A stretch of 64,000 nt of DNA from Microbacterium testaceum (GTDB taxonomy: Bacteria > Actinomycetota > Actinomycetes > Actinomycetales > Microbacteriaceae): the NCBI RefSeq assembly GCF_001476655.1, contig NZ_LDRT01000021.1:21795-85794 (forward strand). Reading direction: 5' to 3'. The translations under genes and the position numbers were made by a program. The notes below the pieces were generated by a model, which was not told the origin of the DNA, did no database searches, and was given only the letters and a program-made list of their open reading frames with translations. Below are positions 56,155-64,000 of the stretch, piece after piece. Numbering within the stretch: the first letter of the stretch is position 1; every line of letters starts with the position of its first letter.

Positions 56155-57005
56155 CCCGCGCCACCATCGATCGCGTCGTCGCCGCCGCCCTCGACGAGGA
56201 CGCCCCCTGGGGCGACCTCACGAGCGAGGCACTCATCCCCGCCGACGCCACCGCCCGTGCCGAGCTCGTCGCGCGTGTCGACGGCGTCTTCAGCGGTGCG
56301 GCCGTCTTCGCCGCGGCGTTCACGCTCACCGATCCGTCGGTCGCGGTGGACCAGCGCGTCGGCGACGGCGAGCGCTTCGGCCCCGGCGACACGCTCGCCG
56401 TGGTCACCGGCCCCGCGCGCGCGGTGCTGACGGCCGAGCGCATCGGACTCAACTTCGTGCAGCGCATGTCCGGCATCGCCACTCTGACCAGCCGATACGT
56501 GTCCGAGGTCGCGCACACGGGCGCGCGCATCGTCGACACCCGCAAGACCACGCCCGGCCTGCGCGCGATCGAGCGACAGGCCGTCCGTGACGGCGGCGGG
56601 CACAATCACCGCTTCTCGCTCTCGGACGCGGTGATGGCGAAGGACAACCACCTCGCGGTCCTCACCGCGAGCGGCCTCTCGGTCACGCAGGCGCTCGAGA
56701 GCGCGATCGCCCGCCTCCCCCACACCACGCACGTCGAGGTCGAGGTCGACCGGCTCGACCAGATCGACGCGGTCCTCGCCGCCGGGGTCGGCACGATCAT
56801 GCTCGACAACTTCTCGCTCGACGACCTCCGCGTCGGCGTCGCCCGCATTGCCGGGGCGGCGCAGGTCGAGGCCTCGGGCGGGGTGACCCTCGAAACGGTT
56901 CGCGCGATCGCCGAGACCGGGGTCGACGTGATCTCGGTCGGTGCGCTCACGCACTCCGCCCCGGCCCTCGACCTGGGCCTGGACATTCGCATCGAGACGG
57001 CGTGA
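56148..57005 (+). CDS. nadC: Nicotinate-nucleotide pyrophosphorylase (carboxylating)
   Basis: 285 aa. Converts quinolinate and PRPP to nicotinate mononucleotide. DEDAPWGDLTSEALIP, RIGLNFVQRMSGIATLT, DTRKTTPGLRAIERQAVRDG and HNHRFSLSDAVMAKDNHL are the QPRTase signatures. ATG 56148 overlaps the nadB stop; CCGGAGG stands 6 nt upstream. Its stop overlaps the cysteine desulfurase start by 4 nt. Confidence 0.95.
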   Translation: MLTRATIDRVVAAALDEDAPWGDLTSEALIPADATARAELVARVDGVFSGAAVFAAAFTLTDPSVAVDQRVGDGERFGPGDTLAVVTGPARAVLTAERIGLNFVQRMSGIATLTSRYVSEVAHTGARIVDTRKTTPGLRAIERQAVRDGGGHNHRFSLSDAVMAKDNHLAVLTASGLSVTQALESAIARLPHTTHVEVEVDRLDQIDAVLAAGVGTIMLDNFSLDDLRVGVARIAGAAQVEASGGVTLETVRAIAETGVDVISVGALTHSAPALDLGLDIRIETA

Positions 57006-58132
57006 CGCTCTACCTCGACAACGCCGCCACGACCCCCGTGCGCCCCGAGGTGCTCGAGGCCATGGCACCGTACCTCACACGGTTCTTCGGCAACCCGTCG
57101 AGCCATCACGAGGTCGGCGAGGTCGCGGCGTCCGCGCTGGACGACGCTCGTGGGCGCGTGGCCGCCGTGCTCGGAATGCGCGCGGGCGACGTCATGTTCA
57201 CGTCGGGCGGCACCGAGTCCAACAACGCGGCGATCAAGGGCATCGTGCTCGGTTCGGCGAAGAAGCACCTCGTCACCACGGGGATCGAGCACGAATCGGT
57301 GCTCGCGTCCGCCGACTACCTTGCACGGCTGCACGGGGTCGAGGTCGTACACGCTCCCGTCGACGGCACCGGCACGCTGACGCCCGCAGCCCTCGCCGAC
57401 GCGCTGCGTGATGACACCGCGCTGGTGAGCATCGGTTACGCGAACAACGAGGTCGGCACGATCCAGGATGCCGCCGCCCTCGCGGCCGCGGCTCACGCGC
57501 GCGGCGTGCCGCTGCACCTCGACGCGGTCCAGGCCGCGGGCTGGCTCCCGCTGTCCGGGACGGGTGCGGATGCCGTCACCGTGGCCGGACACAAGATCGG
57601 CGCTCCCAAGGGCACCGGGATCCTCGCGGTGCGAGGACGACTGCCGTTCGAGCCTCTCCTGCACGGCGGAGGTCAGGAGCGCGGACGTCGATCGGGCACC
57701 CCCGACGTCGCGGGAGCGGTGGCCATCGCGCGCGCCCTCGAACTCGCCGAGGCGGAACGCGCCGAAGAAGCCGCCCGCGTGTCGGCGATCCGGGACGCCT
57801 TCATCGCCCGGATTCTCGCCCTCGTTCCGGGTGCGCGGGTCACCGGTCACCCCGAGCATCGACTGCCGGGGACAGCGAGTTTCGTCTTCCCGGGCACGAA
57901 CGGCGAGACCGTGCTGCTCGAGCTCGAGCGGCGCGGGGTCGTCTCCTCCAGCGGATCCGCGTGCGCCGCGGGGAGCGACGAGGCCTCGCACGTGCTCCTC
58001 GCCCTCGGGATCGCCCACGACGACGCGCGCACGGCCGTCAGGTTCACCCTCCCCCACGGGCTGACGGCTTCCTTGGAACCGGTCGCGGATGCGGTCGCGG
58101 CCGCCGTATCCGCCGTAGGATCGCGCGGGTGA
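57002..58132 (+). CDS. Cysteine desulfurase (NifS/IscS-like), NAD operon
   Basis: 376 aa, PLP enzyme that supplies sulfur for Fe-S clusters. The PLP lysine is in TVAGHKIGAPKGTGIL, and the catalytic Cys in SSGSACAAGSDEASH. YLDNAATTPVRPEVLEAMAP is the usual N-terminus. Its place in nadABC suggests service to the NadA cluster, as for bacterial NadA-associated desulfurases. GTG start, 4-nt overlaps with both neighbours. Confidence 0.93.
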   Translation: MTLYLDNAATTPVRPEVLEAMAPYLTRFFGNPSSHHEVGEVAASALDDARGRVAAVLGMRAGDVMFTSGGTESNNAAIKGIVLGSAKKHLVTTGIEHESVLASADYLARLHGVEVVHAPVDGTGTLTPAALADALRDDTALVSIGYANNEVGTIQDAAALAAAAHARGVPLHLDAVQAAGWLPLSGTGADAVTVAGHKIGAPKGTGILAVRGRLPFEPLLHGGGQERGRRSGTPDVAGAVAIARALELAEAERAEEAARVSAIRDAFIARILALVPGARVTGHPEHRLPGTASFVFPGTNGETVLLELERRGVVSSSGSACAAGSDEASHVLLALGIAHDDARTAVRFTLPHGLTASLEPVADAVAAAVSAVGSRG

Positions 58133-59025
58133 GCACCACCGGCGTGACCGTCATCGTTCCCGGCTTCAACGTCGCCGACTACGCCGAGGAGGCGCTCGAT
58201 TCCCTCCGCGCGCAGACGCACGAGCACTGGAGCGCCGTGCTCGTCGACGACGCCTCGACCGACGACACGCGGCAGCTGTTCGCCGATGCGGCGGTCGCCG
58301 ACGCGCGGTTCCAGGTCGTCCGGCACGAGACCCAGCGCGGCCTCGGCGCCGCCCGGAACACCGGGCTCTCGGCGGTGCAGACGACGTACACGGCCTTCCT
58401 CGACGCCGACGACCGGCTCCGCCCGGACGCCCTCGCTCTCCTCGCCGACACACTCGACCGGACCGGCAGCGATTTCGTCGTCGGCGCGTACGTGCGTCTG
58501 CGCCCGGATGCCGAGGGGCCCGGCTACACCGCGGGCGAGGTGCAGCCCTGGGTCGCGGCCGCCACCGACCCGGCGCGGGAGCGGACGTCGCTCAGCGCGC
58601 ACCCCGTGGCATCCGGCAACATCGTGGCGTGGTCGAAGCTGAGCCGCACCGCGTTCTGGCGGGCCCACGACCTGCGATTCCCCGAGGGGCGCTACTACGA
58701 GGACCAGGTGCTGGCGCAGCGGATGTACACGCGGGCCGAGACGTTCGACGTGATTCCCGACGTGGTCGTCGAATGGCGGCAGCGCCGCGACGGCGGCTCG
58801 ATCACGCAGCGGCTCGCGGAGCTCGACGTGCTGCGCGACTACCTCGAGGCCCTCGGGGAGGGGATCGCGGTGCTCCGCGAAGCCGGGGCCGAGGCCGCGG
58901 TCGTCGAGCGGGGAGCGCTCATCCGGACTCTCGACCTCCCACCGCTCATCGCGATCGCCGAGACGCATCCCGATCCGGCGTACCGCATCGCTCTCGAGGC
59001 GTTCGTGGAGACGCTGCCGGACTGA
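58129..59025 (+). CDS. Family 2 glycosyltransferase
   Basis: 298 aa. GT-A fold: VTVIVPGFNVADYAEEALDS and VDDASTDDTR at the start, AFLDADDRLRPDALALL with the DxD metal motif at about residues 85-100, and a C-terminal region including WSKLSRTAFWRAHDLRFPEG. It transfers an unknown sugar, probably to cell-envelope glycan. GTG 58129 overlaps the preceding stop by 4 nt, so it closes the nad operon although it has no NAD role. Followed by a 25-bp palindrome. Confidence 0.85.
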   Translation: MSTTGVTVIVPGFNVADYAEEALDSLRAQTHEHWSAVLVDDASTDDTRQLFADAAVADARFQVVRHETQRGLGAARNTGLSAVQTTYTAFLDADDRLRPDALALLADTLDRTGSDFVVGAYVRLRPDAEGPGYTAGEVQPWVAAATDPARERTSLSAHPVASGNIVAWSKLSRTAFWRAHDLRFPEGRYYEDQVLAQRMYTRAETFDVIPDVVVEWRQRRDGGSITQRLAELDVLRDYLEALGEGIAVLREAGAEAAVVERGALIRTLDLPPLIAIAETHPDPAYRIALEAFVETLPD

Positions 59026-59036
59026 TGGGCGTTCCC

Positions 59037-59061
59037 GGTCCCTCCGACAGGCTCAGGGACC
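59037..59061. repeat. 25-bp palindromic element, intergenic copy
   Basis: Begins GGTCCC, ends GGGACC, with TCCGACAGGCTCA between. It is 22/25 identical to the element inside gcvT (47646-47670) and is similar to a GGTCCCTGAGCCTGTCGAAGGGACC-type palindrome common in Microbacteriaceae. It lies between convergent genes, 12 nt after a glycosyltransferase stop. Confidence 0.85.
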
Positions 59062-59064
59062 TCG

Positions 59065-61008
59065 CTACGCCGGCGCCTCGTCGGCCCGCCGCGCGGGCAA
59101 CGCGGCACGGGCGAGACCCGCGGCGTCGTGCTCCTCCTCGGCGAGGACGAACGATGCGGCGAGCTGCTCCGCCGCGAGGCTCGCGTAGAGCCCTCCCGCC
59201 GCGAGGAGCTCGGCATGCGTGCCCGACTCGACGATGCGGCCGGCATCCACCACGTGGATCCTGTCGGCCCCGATCACCGTCGACAGGCGGTGCGCGATCG
59301 ACAGGGTCGTGCGGCCATGGGATGCCGTCTCGAGCGCCTCCTGCACGATGCGCTCCGACACCGTGTCGAGCGCACTCGTCGCTTCGTCGAGCAGCAGGAC
59401 GGGAGGGTCCTTCAACAGCACCCGCGCGATCGCGATGCGCTGCTTCTCACCGCCCGACAAGCGGTAGCCGCGTTCGCCGACGACCGTGTCGTAGCCGGCC
59501 TCGAACCCCGCGATGACGTGATGGATGTTCGCCGCCCGGCACGCGGCCTCGATCTCCTCGTCGCTCGCCTCGGGCCGGGCATAGCGGAGGTTCTCGCGCA
59601 CCGTGGCGTGGAAGAGGTAGGTCTCCTGCGAGACGATGCCGATCTCGTCGATGATCGAAGCCTGGTCGAGGGTCCGGACGTCCGCCCCGGAGAACAACAC
59701 CGCCCCGCCGCTCGCCTCGTACATCCGCGGCGTGAGGTAGAGGATCGTCGTCTTGCCCGCGCCCGAGGGTCCGACGAACGCGACGTGCTGTCCCGGCTCG
59801 ACCGTGAAGGACACGCCGTCCAGTGTCGGTCGTGTGTGCGCGGGGGCGTCGGGGTAACGGAACTCGACGTCGCGGAACTCGACGCGCCCGAGCGGCCCCG
59901 GGGCGGCGGAGACGGGCAGCGCATCGGGTGCGTCGACGATGGCGGGGCGCAGATCGAGGTACTCGAAGATCCGGGCGAACAAGGCCGAGGAGGTCTGCAC
60001 ATCGAGCGCCACGCGCATGAGGCCCATCAGGGGCATCAGGAGACGCGCCTGCACGGTCGTGAAGGCGACGATCGTCCCGGCGGTGATGGCCCCGGTGCCG
60101 CCGACGATGAGGAACCCGGCGACGAGGTAGATGACCGCGGGCACGCTCGACATGATGACCTGCACCACGGCGAAGAAGCCCTGGCCGCTCATCGCCCGCC
60201 GCACCTGCAGGTGCACCTGGTTGTCGTTCTCGGCGTCGAAACGAGCCGATTCGGTGCGCTGACGGTTGAAGGACTTCGAGAGCAGGATGCCGGACACGCT
60301 CAGGGTCTCCTGCGTGATCGCCGACAGCTCGGAGAGGGACTCCTGCGTCTCCCCGGCGATGCGCGCCCGCACCTGGCCGACCCGGCGCTGGACGAAGATG
60401 AGGAACGGCATCAGCGCGACGGCGATCAGCGTCAGGCGCCAATCGATGAGGACCATGGCCACGAGCGAGGCGATGACGGTGACCGCATTGCCGAGGATGC
60501 TGGTGACCGTGTTCGTGAGGACTCCGGACACACCCCCGACGTCGTTCTGCAACCGCGACTGGATCACGCCCGTCTTCGTGCGGGTGAAGAACCCCAGCTC
60601 CATCGCCTGGAGGTGCTCGAACAGCCGCGTGCGCAGGTCGCCGGTCACGCGGTTCCCGACTGTGGCGGTGAACCAGGTCTGCCCCACATTGAGGGCCGCC
60701 GAGAAGAGGAACAGCACGATCATGACGCTCACGAGGATCGCGAGCAGCCGCAGATCAGGCGCCGAACCGTCGATCGGGAACAGCGCGTCGTCGAAGATCC
60801 GCTGCACCAGCAGGGGTGGGATGACCCCGACCGCGGAGGCGAGGATCACGAGAAGAACGGTGAGGGCGATCCTGCCGCGGTACGGCCGGAACAGCTCGAC
60901 GACCCTCCGCCCGAGGTGGGGGACGCGCGGCGCCTCGGCGTTGCGTCGACGCTGCTCGGCGGCATCGACACCGCGGAACATGCTTCCGCCAACTCCACCT
61001 GGGCCCAT
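59065..61008 (-). CDS. ABC exporter, fused membrane and ATPase domains
   Basis: 647 aa. Six membrane helices (about 45-340) and a canonical ATPase domain: Walker A GPSGAGKTTIL, Q-loop VSQETYLFHATVRENL, signature RLSGGEKQRIAIAR, Walker B VLLLDEATSALD, H-loop IAHRLS. It works as a homodimer, probably exporting lipid-like compounds or drugs. TAGGCT lies 7 nt before the ATG, a leaderless signal; the frame is open upstream but no conserved residues are there. Divergent from the MFS transporter gene. Confidence 0.94.
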   Translation of the reverse strand: MGPGGVGGSMFRGVDAAEQRRRNAEAPRVPHLGRRVVELFRPYRGRIALTVLLVILASAVGVIPPLLVQRIFDDALFPIDGSAPDLRLLAILVSVMIVLFLFSAALNVGQTWFTATVGNRVTGDLRTRLFEHLQAMELGFFTRTKTGVIQSRLQNDVGGVSGVLTNTVTSILGNAVTVIASLVAMVLIDWRLTLIAVALMPFLIFVQRRVGQVRARIAGETQESLSELSAITQETLSVSGILLSKSFNRQRTESARFDAENDNQVHLQVRRAMSGQGFFAVVQVIMSSVPAVIYLVAGFLIVGGTGAITAGTIVAFTTVQARLLMPLMGLMRVALDVQTSSALFARIFEYLDLRPAIVDAPDALPVSAAPGPLGRVEFRDVEFRYPDAPAHTRPTLDGVSFTVEPGQHVAFVGPSGAGKTTILYLTPRMYEASGGAVLFSGADVRTLDQASIIDEIGIVSQETYLFHATVRENLRYARPEASDEEIEAACRAANIHHVIAGFEAGYDTVVGERGYRLSGGEKQRIAIARVLLKDPPVLLLDEATSALDTVSERIVQEALETASHGRTTLSIAHRLSTVIGADRIHVVDAGRIVESGTHAELLAAGGLYASLAAEQLAASFVLAEEEHDAAGLARAALPARRADEAPA

Positions 61009-61115
61009 GCGGGCCAGCCTACGTCCGCCCGCGCGCAGGGGGCGTCCCCGGGCGTCGGCGACTAAGCTGGCGGTTTCCGCTCCCCCTGGCATCCGTTCCG
61101 CCGACATTCTTCTCG

Positions 61116-61259
61116 ATGGTGGAATATCTCCGCGGCCCCCGCCGTTTCGTTCGATGCATGTCGCCGTTCCGGCGCCACGAAGCCCCCCGCCCCCAAAGGA
61201 CCTCGTCATGGCCGCCACCGGCACCACCGTCGCTTCTCCCCCCGATACCTCGGGCGTGA
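61116..61259 (+). other. Possible leader peptide overlapping the MFS start
   Basis: A 47-codon frame begins at ATG 61116 (MVEYLRGPRRFVRCMSPFRR, then HEAPRPQRTS...) and runs past the MFS start at 61208 in another frame. It is Arg- and Pro-rich, with GACATT 7 nt upstream. Such leaders control some drug exporters by ribosome stalling; there is no ribosome-binding site, so this is weak evidence. Confidence 0.3.
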
Positions 61260-62686
61260 CGCCCGCGCAGAGCCGCGTGATCTGGCTCCTCCTCACGGCC
61301 GCGTTCGTCGCGATGCTGAACGAGACGACGATGAACGTCGCGATCCCCTTCCTCATCCGCGACCTCGGCATCACGGCCGTCTCCGCCCAGTGGCTCACCA
61401 CGGCGTTCATGCTCACCATGGCCGTCGTCATCCCGATCACGGGCTTCTTGCTGCAGCGCTTCACCACGCGCCAGGTCTTCATCACCGCGATGACGCTCTT
61501 CTCGACCGGAACCCTCGTGGCCTTCCTGTCGCCCGGTTTCGAGCTCCTCGTGGTCGCGCGCGTCATCCAGGCATCGGGCACCGCGATCATGATGCCGCTC
61601 TTGATGACGACGATCATGACGATCGTGCCGCCGCAGCACCGCGGCCGGATGATGGGCCGCGTCAGCATCGTCATGGCGCTCGCACCCGCGATAGGACCGA
61701 CGATGTCGGGGCTCGTGCTGCAATCGCTCGGCTGGCACTGGATCTTCGGGATCGTGCTGCCCATCGCCCTCGTGTCGCTGTTCATGGGCGCGCGGTGGAT
61801 CCGCAACCTCGGCGAGACGCGCACCGCGCCGATCGATGTGGCATCCGTCATCCTCTCGGCGCTCGGTTTCGGCGGTCTCGTCTTCGGCCTCAGCCAGATC
61901 GGCGGCGGACACGGCGGCGACGCGGATGCCGCCTCCACCTCGCTCGTGACCCTCATCGCGGCTCTGACGATCGGGGTCGTCGGCCTGGGGGCCTTCATCT
62001 GGCGTCAGCTGCGCCTGCAGCGCACGGACTCCGCCTTGCTCGACCTGCGCGTGTTCCGCTCGCGCGCCTTCACGTTGACCGTCGCGCAGCTGGGCGTGAT
62101 GTCGTTGGCGTTCTTCGGTGCGATCACGCTGCTACCGCTCTATCTGCAGACGGTGCTGGGGAAGAGCCCCCTCGAGACGGGGCTGGCCGTCCTGCCGGGG
62201 TCGCTCGTCATGGGCCTCGCAGGCCCGGTCATCGGGCGCATCTACGACCGCTTCGGCACGCAGGTGCTCCTCGTACCCGGTGCCGTCATCGTGAGCGGCA
62301 CGCTGTGGTTCTACACCACCGTCGGCACCCAGACGTCGTTCGCGCTGCTCATCGTCGTGCAGACCGTCATGATGATCGGGCTCGCACTCTCGTTCACACC
62401 TCTGTTCACGGCCTCGCTCGGCTCGCTCGAACCGCGGTTCTACTCCTACGGCTCGGCCGTCGTCGGAACCGTGCAGCAGGTGGCGGGGGCCGCCGGCATC
62501 GCGCTACTCATCACCGTCATGTCGTCCGTCTCAGCGGCCGCCGGTGAGGGGCTGGAGGCGGACGCCTCGGGCACTCGCACCGCGTTCCTCATCGCCGCGA
62601 TCATCTCGCTCCCGCTGATCGTCGGAGCGTTCGTCATCCGCAAGCCTGCGGATCAGATCGAGGGGTCCGTCCCGCTCGCGCACTGA
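61208..62686 (+). CDS. DHA2-family MFS multidrug exporter (14 helices)
   Basis: 492 aa, 14 predicted membrane helices of the EmrB/QacA group. NETTMNVAIPFLIRDLGITA (motif D1-like region), FLLQRFTTRQVFITAMTLFS (motif A-like loop) and APAIGPTMSGLVLQSLGWHW (motif C, antiporter motif) are visible. It exports drugs or toxic metabolites in exchange for protons. ATG 61208 has AAAGGA 7 nt upstream. Divergent from an ABC exporter gene, with no regulator adjacent. Confidence 0.94.
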   Translation: MAATGTTVASPPDTSGVTPAQSRVIWLLLTAAFVAMLNETTMNVAIPFLIRDLGITAVSAQWLTTAFMLTMAVVIPITGFLLQRFTTRQVFITAMTLFSTGTLVAFLSPGFELLVVARVIQASGTAIMMPLLMTTIMTIVPPQHRGRMMGRVSIVMALAPAIGPTMSGLVLQSLGWHWIFGIVLPIALVSLFMGARWIRNLGETRTAPIDVASVILSALGFGGLVFGLSQIGGGHGGDADAASTSLVTLIAALTIGVVGLGAFIWRQLRLQRTDSALLDLRVFRSRAFTLTVAQLGVMSLAFFGAITLLPLYLQTVLGKSPLETGLAVLPGSLVMGLAGPVIGRIYDRFGTQVLLVPGAVIVSGTLWFYTTVGTQTSFALLIVVQTVMMIGLALSFTPLFTASLGSLEPRFYSYGSAVVGTVQQVAGAAGIALLITVMSSVSAAAGEGLEADASGTRTAFLIAAIISLPLIVGAFVIRKPADQIEGSVPLAH

Positions 62687-62706
62687 CGCGGGGGCATCGG
62701 CGCGGG

Positions 62707-62844
62707 TCAGAGCGAGCAGGACCCGCCGCCGCAGCACTGCGACGCGGGGCGGGACGACTCCTTCGTCTCGTCGCCGGGAGCGTTCAGCAGCGTGAGAACG
62801 GGCTTCGAATCGGACGTCGTCTCAGACGTGGTGTCAGCGGACAT
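62707..62844 (-). CDS. Tiny cysteine-rich protein (CCGGGSC motif)
   Basis: 45 aa: a Ser/Thr/Asp-rich N-terminus (SADTTSETTSDSKPVLTLLN), a charged middle, and a C-terminal SQCCGGGSCSL. Three cysteines in seven residues suggest metal or cofactor binding or a thiol switch. ATG 62844 lies 7 nt after TAGCAT, fitting leaderless starts elsewhere in the window. It stands alone, 21 nt past the MFS stop and reading against it. No family is recognised. Confidence 0.6.
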   Translation of the reverse strand: MSADTTSETTSDSKPVLTLLNAPGDETKESSRPASQCCGGGSCSL

Positions 62845-62981
62845 GCGCTCCATGCTACGCCTGCGTGCGCGCGACCGGGCCGCGCGATAACGCCGCGCTC
62901 CGGCATCCGCAACCCCCGTCCCGAGGGACGCGGCGCTTCTTAGCGTGGAGCGACCCCGATCGAGAAAGAGAGCGTCGACCC

Positions 62982-63530
62982 ATGACCGATCTCAGCGGCA
63001 AGCGCATCGCATTCCTGCTCACCGACGGCTTCGAAGACAGCGAGCTCACCAGCCCCTGGCAAGCGGTGACGGCCGCGGGCGCCGAAGCCGTCCTCGTCTC
63101 GCCGAGCGACGGCAGCGTGACCGGCGAGAAAGGCCACGAGCAGAAGGTCGATCTCGCCGTCGGCTCCGCGTCGGCCGGCGACTTCGACGCCCTGGTCCTT
63201 CCCGGTGGCGTCCAGAACGCGGACGACATCCGCATCGTGACGGATGCCGTCTCCTTCACCCGCGACTTCTTCGAACAGCACAAGCCCGTCGCCGTCATCT
63301 GCCACGGCGGGTGGATCCTCACCGAGGCCGACGTGCTGAAGGGCCGGACGCTCACCAGCTACCCCACGCTCCAGACCGACCTGCGCAACGCGGGAGCCAG
63401 CTGGGTCGACGAGGAGGTCCACGTCGACCAGGGCCTGGTGTCGAGCCGCAACCCCGACGACCTGCCCGCGTTCAACGCCAAGCTCGTGGAGGAAGTCGCC
63501 GAGGGCCGGCACTCCGGCCAGACCGCCTGA
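62982..63530 (+). CDS. DJ-1/PfpI family protein (YhbO/general stress protein 18-like)
   Basis: 182 aa. Class I glutamine amidotransferase-like fold with the nucleophile Cys in VAVICHGGWILTEADVLKG, the Glu in LLTDGFEDSELTSPW and AGAEAVLVSPSDG typical of PfpI/YhbO. Family members are deglycases, proteases or stress chaperones. ATG 62982 follows a purine-rich GAAAGAGAG; 39 in-frame residues upstream lack similarity. Ends at the hairpin shared with the glycosylase gene. Confidence 0.93.
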   Translation: MTDLSGKRIAFLLTDGFEDSELTSPWQAVTAAGAEAVLVSPSDGSVTGEKGHEQKVDLAVGSASAGDFDALVLPGGVQNADDIRIVTDAVSFTRDFFEQHKPVAVICHGGWILTEADVLKGRTLTSYPTLQTDLRNAGASWVDEEVHVDQGLVSSRNPDDLPAFNAKLVEEVAEGRHSGQTA

Positions 63531-63542
63531 CCGTCTCCCGTC

Positions 63543-63577
63543 GTGGAGGGCTCCGCACCCCGGTGCGGGGCCCTCAC
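63543..63577. terminator. Hairpin between convergent genes
   Basis: GTGGAGGGCTCCGCACC pairs with GGTGCGGGGCCCTCAC (one unpaired position). It begins 12 nt after the DJ-1 stop and overlaps the stop of the glycosylase gene. Confidence 0.75.
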
Positions 63578-64000
63578 GTGTTGTGGTCGGCGTCGGGAAG
63601 AACCTGACATGACGGGCACCACTGACCGGCGCCCTTCGTGCCCGGGATGTCCTCGACGACGCCGTCCCCCTCGGGACAGGGCTCTCCCGTTCGGCCATGG
63701 ACGAGCATGGCGGCGACCTTCGCGGCCTTCTGCTGCGCGATCGGAACCCCCCGTCGCGCGATCACCGCGGACGTGAGCGTGTCGTGCAACGCGAGATGAA
63801 GTCGCGTGATGTCGTCCTCACTCAAGGACGAGGCGTGCGCGGTCGGTGAGAGCCGTGCGGCGTAAAGGATCTCGTCCGAGTAGGCGTTACCGATCCCCGC
63901 GAGCGTCTCCTGCTCCTGGAGCAGCGCCTTGAGCTGCTTACGTCGACCGCCGAGCGCCTGCGCGAGCATCTCTCGCGAGTAGCCGGGGTCGACGGCATCC
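63574..64000 (-). CDS. Fpg/Nei-family DNA glycosylase, 5' part outside the window
   Basis: C-terminal about 142 residues. The helix-two-turn-helix motif is visible (ALLQEQETLAGIGNAYSDEI), followed by LYAARLSPTAHASSLSEDDI and a C-terminal zinc-finger-like segment GRTGEPCPEGDGVVEDIPGT with WCPSCQ. The first half of the finger has CPEG instead of the normal CPxC, so only three cysteines are available. The protein excises oxidised bases from DNA; whether it is Fpg- or Nei2-like needs the N-terminus. The open frame continues beyond position 64000. Confidence 0.9.
   Translation of the reverse strand, partial: DAVDPGYSREMLAQALGGRRKQLKALLQEQETLAGIGNAYSDEILYAARLSPTAHASSLSEDDITRLHLALHDTLTSAVIARRGVPIAQQKAAKVAAMLVHGRTGEPCPEGDGVVEDIPGTKGAGQWCPSCQVLPDADHNT

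Noticed and set aside
62881..62942. Possible fifth 67-bp repeat (CGATAACGCCGCG...)
   Set aside because: The left edge is similar, but the right edge and inner arms do not match, so I did not count it.

Overview
The window is chromosomal DNA of a high-GC actinobacterium, most likely a Microbacteriaceae member close to Microbacterium. The signs are dense GC-rich coding on both strands, frequent GTG starts, many ATGA/GTGA overlaps, many start codons placed 6-7 nt after a TAnnnT hexamer (leaderless transcripts), and an actinobacterial gene set (TatB, Mrp with DUF1003 and MgtE-N proteins, DUF3117, succinylase-route dapC/D/E, MarP, glycine-riboswitch gcvTHP). I saw no rRNA, tRNA, CRISPR, transposase or phage genes.

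Layout. 0-5 kb: partial PHP phosphoesterase, membrane-anchored endonuclease/exonuclease/phosphatase protein, aminopeptidase P and a gamma-glutamyltransferase-like hydrolase. 5.0-7.6 kb: a three-gene cassette of small helical protein, DUF1023-like alpha/beta hydrolase and lipoprotein. 7.6-13.6 kb: hydrolase and stress membrane protein, then PRC/MgtE-N/CBS protein, DUF1003 protein, Mrp, TatB, O-methyltransferase and DUF3117. 13.6-19.5 kb: polytopic mannosyltransferase-like protein, dapE/dapD, dimethylargininase and citrate synthase. 19.6-27.8 kb: an AraC regulator divergent from a siderophore-uptake operon with an iron box; the operon ends in a heterodimeric exporter-fold ABC pair. 27.8-33.6 kb: dapC-fdxA, a membrane protein, azlCD with a divergent XRE-cupin regulator, and typA. 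33.7-43.6 kb: an oligopeptide ABC system (two paralogous binding proteins, oversized OppB, OppC, fused OppDF) interleaved with a PH-like and a CPBP membrane protein. 43.6-48.4 kb: gcvTHP under a tandem glycine riboswitch. 48.5-51.0 kb: a second copy of the three-gene cassette on the other strand. 51.1-59 kb: MarP-like protease, then nrtR-nadABC-cysteine desulfurase-glycosyltransferase. 59-64 kb: divergent ABC and MFS exporters, a tiny Cys-rich protein, a DJ-1/PfpI protein and a partial Fpg/Nei glycosylase.

The most interesting items are: the duplicated hydrolase-lipoprotein cassette, a candidate undescribed envelope system; a family of four exactly 67-bp palindromic repeats, two of which bracket the dimethylargininase gene; a second, 25-bp palindrome that sits in frame inside gcvT and encodes VPEPVEG, with an intergenic relative at 59 kb; and the ABC pair in the iron operon, where one subunit has lost every ATP-binding motif except LSGGQ while its partner keeps those motifs but has lost LSGGQ.

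The gene set recalls the Mycobacterium tuberculosis Rv1165-Rv1232 block, from memory, suggesting a conserved actinobacterial backbone with inserted accessory cassettes.
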